From NCBI GenBank assembly GCA_003255065.1, contig QAOA01001251.1:1131424-1195423 (forward strand): a stretch of DNA of 64,000 nucleotides, in the 5' to 3' direction. Below the pieces are notes generated by a model that had not been told where the DNA came from, ran no database searches, and worked only from the letters and a program-made list of their open reading frames with translations. The stretch comes from Cercis canadensis (lineage: Eukaryota; Streptophyta; Magnoliopsida; Fabales; Fabaceae). Below, piece after piece: positions 41,561-53,100 of the stretch (its first letter is position 1; every line of letters starts with the position of its first letter). The position numbers and the translations under genes are program-made.

Positions 41561-44500
41561 ATATAGACCCAGAACCCACGAGGGAATTGATAATGAAAAA
41601 GAACGATTTTTCCCCCTACTGAATGAAAGAGCACGAACTAGAAGAGAATGCGCAACCACAAGTGTTATATTGCAGTTTTAAGCATCAGCCCAGTTTCTGG
41701 TTCATGCATTTTGGACCTAAAACCCAAGTCCAACAGTTCTTTATGGTTATGTCATCATAGCACGAGAAAAGCACAAGGTTAGACCACAATATTTAACACC
41801 AAAATGGCCGGCTAAGACATGCCTAATTCCCTGTGATCATGAATTGGGTATGTACCTTATCCAAAATTTAAGCCAAGTCCAGTTACCCATATATCTTGGG
41901 CTGCTGTTTACATTTTTTTTTTCCTTATGATAAATGATTATTATTGATTGAAGATAAGAAAAATACAAGACGTGTTTAGAGTCATCCATGACTGATAAAG
42001 GTAAAGAAAAAGATGACGTCCTAAAGTAACAAGGCGTGCAGTGTGCATGGTACTGACCCAAACATTGCCCAGTGCCAACATTAAATTTTTAAAGGAAAGC
42101 CAGTGACCTTTGGAATCCTTGCTTTGTACTAGTAGGCCTTTGTACTAGTAGGCATTAATGGTGGAAGGACCTTGGTGCTGTGCCTTGTTGGTGGTCTTTC
42201 TTCTCAAGTCAAAAATTGGCCCATTTATTTACATTTAATTATAAAAAGACCACCTTTTCCACATGATTGGTGGTAGCATATAGAGTAGTATTCTTACATC
42301 CCTGAGTTCTTCTTTTAAAAAATTGTCATTTGAGAGAACCAAACAATTTACAGAATATATGATGCCTGTTGGATCAACTCGAGCATATCTTCATATTCTC
42401 CATTTCCTGATTCTTCTATACAATATCTCTGTATAAGAAATTGCATACACTTTAAACGACGGCTGAAAGCATGAAAGGCAAAGTTATAGATGTATTGAAA
42501 AAGAAAATAAAGAGAGAAGAGCATCTCTATGATTCCTACAGAAGAAAGAGAAAAAAGAAGAAGAAGAGCATCTCTTTGACCCATAATCATAGGTTTGTTT
42601 AGAACCGCAGTAGTGGAAACCATCATGATCATCATCATTGGAAATCTTGCAGACGAACAACTTTTGGGTTAAAATATAACTGGAATAGGGTCATCAAAGA
42701 ATAAGAAAATAAAAGTAAGCAATGGTCTTTGAACACATAAAAACCTTTTCTAGAACTCGTGCATGTGGCAATGCTTCTTAACCCCTATATATCAAATAGG
42801 TGTATGCTCTAAAATATACCACCTATAAAAGTTTATCATTAATTTGCCAAAGAAAATATGTTCTGTTCTGCTGGATGCTTCTCCGAAATCTTGAAGAACT
42901 ATTTTATGATAATTAATATACATACATACTTGAATGGCAAAGAAAAAAATCACTAGATATGGATTTCTCAGTGTCAAAAGTATTGTTTTCTGCACATGTG
43001 TAAGATTCCTAATCAAACCCATAATCTGATTTCATGTATATACGTTGCACTGACATAAGCGTAATCCCCTGATTCTGATAGAGGCAATCTTGTGTATTAT
43101 TTTTCCCACTTTATTCTGATTAATTAAAAAAATTGATTCAATTATTGCATAACCAATTAAAGTTTAAGGACGCAGCATAAAATTAATCCATTAAAATCTC
43201 AGATTCAATTACCTATTTCTCATATCCCAACTAAAAATTCAAATTTTTTCATCTAATGACAAAAGCTGAGTAGACCTTAATCAAGATTATTGATTTTCTT
43301 GATTTCTCTTTACAATATGGATGCACGAGACTTATATGTGTTCGCGTCAGTGTAATTGAAATTCGAAATTACATTTTAGCATACAGCTAAAATGAATTGG
43401 ATGATATTAAGTTAGTCAAATCTATAGATTGAAAATATACCAAAAAAAAAATCTACATATATATTAGCAAATGTGTACATAATATATTCATCGTCATTTT
43501 TATGTTTGAAATGAAAAAGAAGGAAAAAAGAAAAACAAAGAACAACAGATCCAACTTTTTCCAAGTCGCAGATAATAATTACCATTCATTTATCAACTTG
43601 TTCTACATGATTTCCTACCTCTTCCACACAAAAATAAAAGAAAAAACACGAAGGAGAGAGAAAAGATAGAGAGAGAGCGAAAAGAAGAATGTCAACTATA
43701 GGCTTCCCATCTTATAGCTCTAATTTCTTCAGATATGTTTCTTAATTCTTATTTGAAGATCTTTCAAAATGATCCAAAGCAAGATGGGTCACTGGACATG
43801 TGATGAACATGTATTGGACAAAAATTGGTCAAATTTGAAAATATAAACAAATAACTGATGCTGATTATCCATCACTAGGGTAAGAGAAACTAGATAAGAG
43901 AAGACCCCCTTCAACTAGAAATATATAAGAGAAGGCCTGTATTCAATTATTGTTTTCCGCAAAGGTTTCTGTTGATTTCTATATTAGTTTATATTATTAT
44001 CATTATCAACTGCTTATATTTTTTTTTTTCCTTTACCATTTTCTATATGATATGCCTATGCACAGTTTGAGAAATATTTGCCCATATGTGGATTTCCTTC
44101 GGCGGTTTCAAAGCAGTGCTACTCAATTGGTATCTTGAGAGACCTTTTCTAAAATGTTCCTTTATATAATTGAGCTATCATTCGCCCGTTTAATATATAT
44201 ATATGTGTGTGTGTTTATGATTTAATAAAAAAGATGAGATAATACTTGACAAAAATCGAAAATATAAAAACACTTGCGTAACTTCTATCAATTTTCACCC
44301 AGACACTTCTTTATCGTTTCCTTTTTATTCACTATTTTGTGGGTATAAAGCCCTAATGATAGTAATTTGTTTTTATATGTAGATAAGTAGTGATTGTATT
44401 TACAATCAAAGAAATTTAAGCCGAGAAAAAAAATGAGAAAACTATCCTTATAACTAGAGTACACTCCACTGAATTAGATAGTCAAAATATGTATATTTTT

Positions 44501-44566
44501 ATATAAGTTTAAATTTCATGATTTTTTTTTTAAAAAGTAGTACTACTTGAGCTGGAGTAAAAATTA

Positions 44567-44923
44567 GGGTAAATTATACAGAGCTTTTTTCAAATTTACT
44601 CCTTGTATTTATAAATGTAGAATTGACCCTTCGAGATATAGAGTTCGTGCAAAAAACCTCTTTCGTTAGGGTCCCATCCAAATAAGAAGGTAAGTTGCAC
44701 AATTTTAAAACTTTAGGAAATAAATTGCACATGACCACTGTGCAAGCTGTGTGCAATTTACCCCTTTGAGGGTTAAAAACCATGCAGTTTACTTCCTTAG
44801 TTGAACGAGACCCTACTGGAGAGGGTTTTTTTTTTGGCATGAATTAGAAATCTCAAGGGTCAAAGCATGCACAAGTAAGTTATATATAGGCTCAAGTTAA
44901 AAGAAATTTAATACAATTTACCC
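44567..44923. mobile_element. Foldback MITE, ~357 bp
   Basis: Ends gggtaaatta and tacaatttaccc are inverted. The inner arms pair loosely but throughout (ttagggtcccat with gagaccctact; aaattgcacat with gtgcaattta; gacccttcgaga with tctcaagggtc). 'tta' flanks both sides (44564-44566 and 44924-44926), perhaps a 3-bp target duplication as in PIF/Harbinger elements. Confidence 0.65.
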
Positions 44924-46171
44924 TTACATGTTAATTGAATTTTACTTTAGACTATTGTACTCCAGATTAACAAAAGAAGCTGGAAAAAGTGAATGGAGGC
45001 TATATCGGTCAATGGCTCCCAATGTGGAAATTATTCAAGCTGCATTGATTTGAGATTGAATGGCAGAAGAGTGATAAGAATTAGTAAAATCCTCACTACC
45101 TCAAAGGCAAGGCAGATAGTGGTAAAAAGTTGGCGGAAGAAAGTTAATAGACATGAGTCTCATTGTCACTGTCATGGCTTCCTTACTAGGAAAGCAAAAC
45201 CACATAGAGTGAGCCATTGTCACTAATCCACAACATCTTGTGAGAGCTTGGAAGTCATATTTAGATAAATTAAAGAGAGACACGAAATAAGAGAAATAAA
45301 AAAAGTGTGATTGTGAGAGGTTGTTGTCAAAACTTTTACCCTATTCCAATTTGCTTAGCACTCGAGTTATGCAACTCAAAACTTAGAGAATTTTTCGTAA
45401 GTAACAATTGAAGTTGACATATCACATATGCACGTATATTTGTCTCAATGAGTGTCTGCAAAATACTATTAGAGAATGACAATAGACTTGTTTGTCTTCT
45501 TGACCACATCGAGACGCATTACATTATAAGTACTATGTGATATGTATACTAGTACATGTTTGGTTGTGTGAGTGTGTATGAAATTATCAATAGAGAAAGA
45601 GAGAGAGCTTGAAGTTGAAGAAGATGGAAATCATCCAAGCCGAAAGATACAAATGCTGGACCCTTATGGCCATTTTCTGAGGTCCACGAGGACATAAAGA
45701 ATTTGGTTGTGGGGGCTGAAATAGGAGAGGACCCCCACACATGCTGTTTTCTTGTTTGTCCTTTCTAATAACCTCACCCTGCAAAATTTCACCTGCTCCT
45801 TGCTTCTTTTCCACGTCTAGGCAGAGTGAAGAAGATTGATGGGTTTGATGGATTCTGAAATTATAACTATTGCATTCATTCAGAGGAACAACAAGTTCAG
45901 AAAGCCATACTCACTTTTTCTCTGAGCGAAAACAGTACATATATCACACCCCTTTCTTTCCTTCTTGGTTATTTGCAACAAATTATTAAATTGCTTGTTC
46001 CAATGTGAAAATATCCAATACTATAATCTAATAACTACGGATTAAAAGGGACTTGACGTATATAAGAGAGATATTCTGAGGGAAAGTTGATCAGAGATTA
46101 GATTTGGTTCACCAAAAATTCCAAGAAGGAAAAAGTCGAGGCTTTTGGTGATCTCGAGAATCGAAAAGCAA

Positions 46172-46193
46172 AGAGAGAGAGAGAGAGAGAGAG
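46172..46193. repeat. (GA)n microsatellite
   Basis: Eleven GA units followed by gtgagtgagtg. Similar GA-rich patches lie near 46395 and 47129. Confidence 0.85.
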
Positions 46194-48541
46194 TGAGTGA
46201 GTGCAGGCGATGAATTGGAGGACTATGGACGTGACTATCACTATAGCTAAGAGCTTCTTTCTGCCACGCCCTCGTGTCCCTCATGCTACTCATACCCATA
46301 TTCTTTGTGTGTATGTGAGAGAGGGTAGAGAAGGACAGTTCTGACTTTTCTTGATTCTTATTATAGGTGTAAGTGTAACAGTGTTTGCATTCAGAGTGAG
46401 AGAGAGAGAAAGAGACTCTGACAAAAGTGATCAGGGAGAAGCAGAAGAGGTTGTGAGTGTTTAGCTCTGTACTTACTGAGATATTACAAAGACATCTGAA
46501 TGAATGAATATAAGAAAAGAGAGAGCAACCAATTATTTCATCGAAGAAAATAAGGATAATTTCATGATCGCCATCTCTCTTTCACGATCTCTTCTTTACT
46601 AAATTTTGCTTCTCTGTTTAACTTGAAGTTGTTTTATTGAATCATAAAAATGATGGCATGCTTCCTTTCATGGGAGAAAGAAATGTTTTACTATTTTTCA
46701 GCGAACAGCAAGAGTAAATGCAGCTGAACTTGTAAAGTTGGATGACTGCTCTCTCTTTTCTTTCAATATTTCTCTAAATTTATAGGAAAACAAAACCCTA
46801 ACCCTATATTTTATTTTCTCGGATTTCGAAAGGGTTTTGTTTGCTGCAACTTCTGGGACTCTGATCTGATCTCACCAGGATCGGTTCAGTGTTTTACCTG
46901 TCAAATTGCAAACTAACATTGCCCCAAAAAAGCTAATTCAATGTAATATATATATATATAATTCCTTTTTTCTTTTTCTGAAATATATATGAGGGTTTAA
47001 TTAGAAGCTATAGGGGATTTATATATATATATATGTATCCAGGGAAAAAAATTAATTTATTTTATGCGTATACGTATGCATGCAAGTTGTCAATGTAGCT
47101 GCAGTATATGAGAGTGAGTGCGTGTGTGAGAGAGAGAGAAAGAGAGCGAGGGGATTGTGTGTTGTGACTTTCTGTCTATAGTTTTCACAGTTTCACTGTA
47201 TTGTCTGGGGGAGAGTGTTGTGGATAGTAACAGTTTCGAAGGGTTAGGATACATCTGGGACAAGTAGAAAAAAGAGGGAAAAAAAAAAGCTGAAAACCCT
47301 AAGGATGAACTACAGCTACTTTAAGTATTGGATCCAATGAGGACAGCAACTGTGTGGCTCACTATTTCGGATTTATTTCTTTATTAAAGAAATTGGGGCG
47401 GGGGGAGGAGGTGTGTTGGAGTGGAGCTCAGCCTCAGCCTCACGGGAAGACAATGTTTTAAACCAAGAGATTCATGATCCACCTTTTTTCCAGTACCTGA
47501 TGAAAACTACAATTCAAAAGAAGTTTGCACTGCAGCAGCGACAAGCTCAGAAATACACTGCTCGTTTTCCTATTATTTGAGTTCTTCGAGCACCTCAACC
47601 AATGTGTTGAGTTTTTCCCTTTCTTTTACATAAAGATTCTAGACTCTAGAAATAATTAGGTATTGGTATAAATTAGTACGTAGGGTGAGACTGACTTTTT
47701 ATATGAATAACCTACAACTCTACATAATGAAAATAGTAGCTATAAATTTAGAACCAAGTTTATGCTACTCTTTGTGTCCTTGTTATTTTCATCATTCATT
47801 ATCACTAATAATATATTAACTCCCTCTCATTGCTTGACTACTGATACCTTTATTTAGGGAGGCCTATTAAGGTAAGGGGAAATTTATGAGAACTTAACTA
47901 TAACCGTTTATGTTTACACATGGTTTACCAACACAGGTAAAAGAAGAAAAAATATATTATTGAAATCAATGGGTTATTAATCGGCCAGATAAAATGTGAA
48001 AGAAAAAATAAAGGTAACAGTGGTCCATATATATGAGCAAAGTGGAAAGGAAAAAAAAGGCAAGAATATATAGGGTAAGTAGGACTAAGTGTCTAACCCA
48101 TAGAGTTAGGCTTTAGAATCCTCTTTAAAGATCAAGTAATGTTATTGATGATTTATTCTAAATCATAAACAATGACAGAGAATGTCAACTCCGGATGCAC
48201 ACTGCACATGCCTAGAGTTGCACTGAAAACACAGAGGTCTAGTAGCCATACATTACTACTATGCATGTTCTACAGACTTATTTAGGTCCTAAAGCCACAC
48301 TTAAAAAGATTTTGGAAAGACTACCTATGGTAAGTTCAAAAACAATACAATTTATCTAGAGACCCACCAAATAAAATGAAGAGAAAATAGTAGTCTTCTA
48401 GTCATCTAGCCAGAAGAGTCCAAGTAAGGCTACAAAGCTAGAGACCATAAATAGATATATAATAACATCATACCATTAGAATACTGCAGGCCATGCCTCA
48501 AAAGGTAGAAACCCTAGATGGGTTTCCAGAAACTTATTAAT

Positions 48542-49111
48542 TCACAAATTACCTCCTCCTCCTCCTCCCTCATTAATATCCTCTGGAGAGGTATCAGTCC
48601 ATGGAAGAGAATAAGGAAGAACATAAGTGGTAGGAGTTTGGCGATAAAACCCACCTCCTTCATTACCAATTCTTCCACTAAACTCCATAGACCTTTGTCT
48701 TTGGGGAACTTGTTGAACTGAAGTTATTGGTGGTGGTACAGGCAGAGATGCAGATGGGATGTCATTGCAGGCATAACGGAGCAGATCAGCATTAGCAACA
48801 TCAAGCTCTTTCTGGAGCCTTTGAACCTGTCTTTGGAGGAAAGAGATAGCACCAACACAGCCATAAACTGGGTCTCTGACGCGGGCCTCTGCTTCATAGG
48901 CAAGGGAATTCACTGCATCCTCCCTCTGGTGAGGGAGGAGTTCATTAAGGAGCTTAGTCACATTGCTAGCACCAAAAATTTTGTGGACGTTGGCAAATTT
49001 TTGGGGCTCTTCAGGTGGGAAGTAAGGTGCAAAGATGCAACCTGGCATGCATTTCCTCCTCAAGAATTTGCAAGCTGCACAGGGAGAATTGTAAGAGCTG
49101 GATGATGCCAT
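48542..49111 (-). CDS. LOB: LOB-domain transcription factor, LOB type (class I)
   Basis: Intronless coding region of 189 aa. The LOB block has the zinc-finger-like C-x2-C-x6-C-x3-C (CAACKFLRRKCMPGC), the GAS block (FANVHKIFGASNVTKLLNEL), the DPVYGCVGAI motif, and a leucine-zipper-like L-x6-L-x3-L-x6-L helix beginning SFLQRQVQRL. This is class I, and of the LBD proteins I know it is closest to the founder LATERAL ORGAN BOUNDARIES. LOB factors act at the base of lateral organs, where they limit brassinosteroid response and growth. The C-terminus is Pro/Gln-rich and ends in a Gly run. I use MASSSS, the first true ATG, as the start. The ortholog call rests on LOB-block similarity only; a close paralogue (e.g. 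LBD25 type) is possible. Confidence 0.93.
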   Translation of the reverse strand: MASSSSYNSPCAACKFLRRKCMPGCIFAPYFPPEEPQKFANVHKIFGASNVTKLLNELLPHQREDAVNSLAYEAEARVRDPVYGCVGAISFLQRQVQRLQKELDVANADLLRYACNDIPSASLPVPPPITSVQQVPQRQRSMEFSGRIGNEGGGFYRQTPTTYVLPYSLPWTDTSPEDINEGGGGGGNL

Positions 49112-49116
49112 TTCCT

Positions 49117-50168
49117 CTGCATTCAAAAAATAGAAAATTTGTCATAAAACCCATCAAGCAAAATTTCTTTTTCATCATATCTATGTTCAAGTTTTCTAGT
49201 AAGCAGTTTTGTTTTGAAACTTTCTATGAAAGGTGAAACTGAATGGTCAGTAAATTGGATCTGATACTCTGGTGCCATTTCAGTTGCACCTTCTTTATTC
49301 TATCGTTTGATTTCTGTCTCTTTCATTTGTTGTGTTCTTTGATATAGTCATCAGCAATAAGAAAATGTGGCTGAAGGGATTATTATTTGGATTAGTTATA
49401 TATCAGTAGTACCACCAATCAAAAAAATCCTTCTGAAGACTTAAAATTGGAAAAGTTTAGTCCCTTCTCAGATCCCTCACCATCCTCTTCTAAAAGTACT
49501 TTGATCCTCATCTCTCATACATACCCCTCACCTCCCCCACAGATACAAAATTTACATACATGCACGCGATTATACCGGCTTAAATTTGAGGATTAGTTGT
49601 CACTCTCTTGTATATTATATGATTATCTTTTCTCTTTCTTTTGCTTTCACAACCTTTCTGATTTCCTTTTTCTTTTTTCCTATTACCCTTCTTTCCTTTC
49701 TTCCTTCTTTTTTCTTTCAAATGAGGAAAATTATAAAAGAATCCTTAACTTTGAACATGAAACTCCCAAGAGTCTTCTTCAGAGTTTTCCCCTTAAATTT
49801 AGTTTCTGGGTTTATTCTCTTCTCTCATTCTTCTCTCACTCATATACATACTAGCAGCAGACAAGCACACTTTATCTATCTCTTTCTTCTGCAGGAAGAT
49901 TTCAGCTGCATGATCAAGCAGAAAGTTATAATTTCCATCTGAAATGAGTTAAAACAAGGGATCTGACTGCGGCAACAAGGCACAATCATATTTCATAGCA
50001 TGGGTATATATCAAAAAAGTATAAAATGGCAAAGCCCTAAACAGTGACTTATCAAAAGGATCCAGAGTCTATCAACCGTTACTTTACTCAAAAGAAACAA
50101 AATCAGAGAAAAAGAACTATGAGCATAGAAAAGGAAGAAAGAAGCTAGATACATGAACATGATTTTAC
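49117..50168 (-). other. Predicted 5'UTR intron of the LOB gene
   Basis: On the minus strand, acaaacag|gtaaaat (donor at 50168) and ttgaatgcag|aggaa (acceptor ending 49117) are good splice sites. The acceptor lies five bases before the ATG. A 1.05-kb leader intron would place the first exon and promoter beyond 50170. No stop or coding exon conflicts with this. Inference from splice signals only. Confidence 0.55.
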
Positions 50169-50169
50169 C

Positions 50170-53100
50170 TGTTTGTGATGTAGGTTTCTTTGATCAAATG
50201 AGAACTTTAAAAGGGGAGTTATAACTTTTCCCTCGAAGGAGAGGTCCTTCCGGAGCTACTCTTTTTCCCTCTGGAGATAAAGTGGCCTTTGCCAATGAGA
50301 GGTGTAAGCCACAGATTTGTTACAAAGGAGGAGAACCCCCTAAAGAGGAAACCCTAAATGGAGGGGAAACACAGGATGAAAGGGATAGAGAGAAGGGGGA
50401 AACTGATAATTAAGTGGCAAAAGGTGATAGTAGAGGTAAGGATCAGACGAAGGCAAACAGCATTGAGTGGATGGAGAAGGAATGGATGCAAAAGACAAAG
50501 GTAATAAATGGGAGGTACACTAGAAAAGAATGACTATGACCTTGCATCTAATAATAATATCAGGAATGTGGGGATGTCTCCCATTCTCATTCCCTCTCTA
50601 TCTCATGCACTCAGACAGCCTATATAAATTATTTTAGAAAACAAACAACCTGATTAAACATATAAGTAAAGACTAAAGAGCACTCACCTAATGGGCCGTA
50701 CCTCATGGAGTATATATGATATACTAAATCACACATACTAATGGAAAAATAAAAAGGAATTGTGTCACATAATTGAGAATAAGATCAAATGATCATAATT
50801 ATGAACACCTCCTGACCTAGAAATTTTGATACCTATGGAAACGCTTAGGGTTTGCTTTACTGTCTTGTTTTACAATGACATACAGGTAAGGATCATTTGT
50901 ACGGTCATTTTGCACCAGAGATACTTGGACTTTATGCATCTAACTGATTATCCATCTAAGGCTCTAAACAATGATGTCAGTGTGCCTTCTCAAATCTTAT
51001 ATGAATAAAACTTACTTTTATTGCTGTGCATTGGAATGCGAGATCTCAATAATTTACATGCATGATCGAAAGAGGATAAAAAAGGTGGAATGGCATCTAG
51101 ATCAGCATCAATAAAAAGAGATATACGGGATTCAAATATTTCCGAAGAGCTTTCTAGTAGTATTTACAAAATGCTCAGCTGAATTTGGTCGAATTTCAAG
51201 TTCTTAATTGACCCACCTTATTCAATAATAAGGAATTGGTGTATGATTGTTTTCAACTAATATAGTTTGACTGAGGATGTTGGGTTTAACAACACATAGC
51301 AGTTAGTTGACTTCTTTTTTTGTTTTGAATAAAAAGAAGAAACCCTTAAATACTTTAAAACTAAAAGATTACTGAATCGGCCGTTTGGGGTGGATTTGAT
51401 TAGACTTTCTAGGGCACATTAACTAATATATAGGAACTTTTTTGAATTAATTATAATCCTTTTAAATTAAGCATAATTGCGCGTTTGCATATAGTAACTC
51501 CTAGAAGGTTAATTAATCAGCATTTGTAATGATCTCTATAACCTACCGACACAAGGGAATTTTTTTGACTTGCAACTACTATGGCTGTCCTCAATCATTA
51601 ACAAATGTTTCAAAGTGAGTTGCAAAGAGAAGGGATGAATCCAAACTAAAGACATATAATGGATATGTCTAGTGTATCAGTACGTATGGCTTGAATTTCA
51701 TATTCAACAGTGCCTATGGCACATATTGTGACTTGCTGGTCGAGACTTGAGAGAACATGACACTCAAGAAGCAAGACCTCCTGTCAATTTAAGGTACTGT
51801 AGGAAAATCTCTCTCCATATCAAATTGTGTAGTCATTCTTTTATGAACTCTAATGCAGTTGGAGTTGTAGCCCTAAAGGTCAAATTTTTGTTGCTGTGGC
51901 TATTCCTTTCAATTTCATGTCTCTGAAGATGTAACGTATAAGCTTTTTGTTTTGTGTGTACACACGTGTATGCGCATGTAATTTTTTATTTTTATTTTTA
52001 TTTTTAAATTTCTCTCATATTCAATAAAGCCTTATTTTGGCTAATAGTAATTGAAAATATTCATGAATTATATATCTAGCGGCATCTACTTTATCATAGG
52101 AATTTGAGTGTTTAATGTCAGAAGTTTGATCTCTTTATAAGCACTTTAGGCCTTCTGTTTGGGTAAAATAATGTTCTCCAATTAAACTTTCCGTTTCTTC
52201 TGTATATATGTAGTTAAGAATCCTGTAAAAAAATAGCTACAGTATAAACATTTAGAATCTTATCAGAAAATATTGAAAGCAACGAAAAAACAAAACGAGA
52301 TTTGTCCTGTCTATTAAGCAGTAAATTCCAGATTTTGCTGTAATTCTATGGAATGATTCAGATAGGTGAAAGTGAAATGAAGCGTACCCGTCCAAGTTTT
52401 GGTTTTTGGGGGATATAGGCTGATAATAATGGAGGTGACAACATGATAGCGACGTATAATTTACACTAGCAGATAGCAATGGCAAAGAATCCCCAAGCTA
52501 CCTAAGATAGAGTCATCACTCATCAGTTGACTTCCCATACCTTTCTGATTTCAATTAATGTGGCACTAGCTATTGCTCCAGTAGTTAATCAAACAAATGG
52601 AAATCTAACTGTACAAAGGAAAATAGATTGCATAAATTCGAAAACTTTAATGATTAGTTCAAGATAATACCACAGAGAAAACAATAATGAATGATCAAAA
52701 GTAGAACATTATCCTGCTTAAATTATTTGTTTTACTAAATTTAGAAATCTTGTTGCTTGCCGATGAGCAGCACCCAGTTTAGCTTCAACTGTTAAAGGTA
52801 GATTTTAGATAATATAATATATGGTAGTAGTTGGTGTAGTATCATATGCCCTTCCATGAGGAATTCAAGATTCCATAGGTGGGCAAAGGCTTCATTGATT
52901 GAACTAGAAACCAAAGGCTGCTGCTGGTGGATTCTAGTATAACAATATTAGGTACAAAACAAAAGACCTATTAATTAGTTATAACCCATACAAAGCATGG
53001 TTTTAGAGGAGGTTCTTTTGCTTTCTGCCCCACCATCCCCATCCCCATCCCCCACTTAGGCCCATAGCTCTAAATAGAGAGGTATTAACTAACAAATGAG

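Larger units (their letters stand above)
40041..48541. other. Gene-poor stretch between oleosin and LOB genes
   Basis: About 8.5 kb. It contains a polyA-tailed retroposon (41306-41560), a foldback element (44567-44923), a short tandem copy 'tttgtactagtaggc' near 42124-42154, a (GA)n run and TA runs near 46945 and 47023. 46000-47600 is relatively rich in GA and 'gagtgag' repeats and could be transcribed, but I see no codon pattern, splice set or known microRNA. Confidence 0.5.

Noticed and set aside
42348..42638. 96-residue minus-strand frame with Met-rich start and hydrophobic core
   Set aside because: No family similarity, no promoter or splice context; lies in AT-rich DNA with simple runs.
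46042..46299. Minus-strand frame beginning MGMSSMRDTRAWQKE
   Set aside because: Half of it is the translated GA repeat (LSLSLSL); no homologue recognised.
49586..49942. 118-residue Phe/Ser-rich plus-strand frame
   Set aside because: It lies in the predicted LOB leader intron, in a T/C-rich tract that gives Phe/Ser/Leu by composition only.
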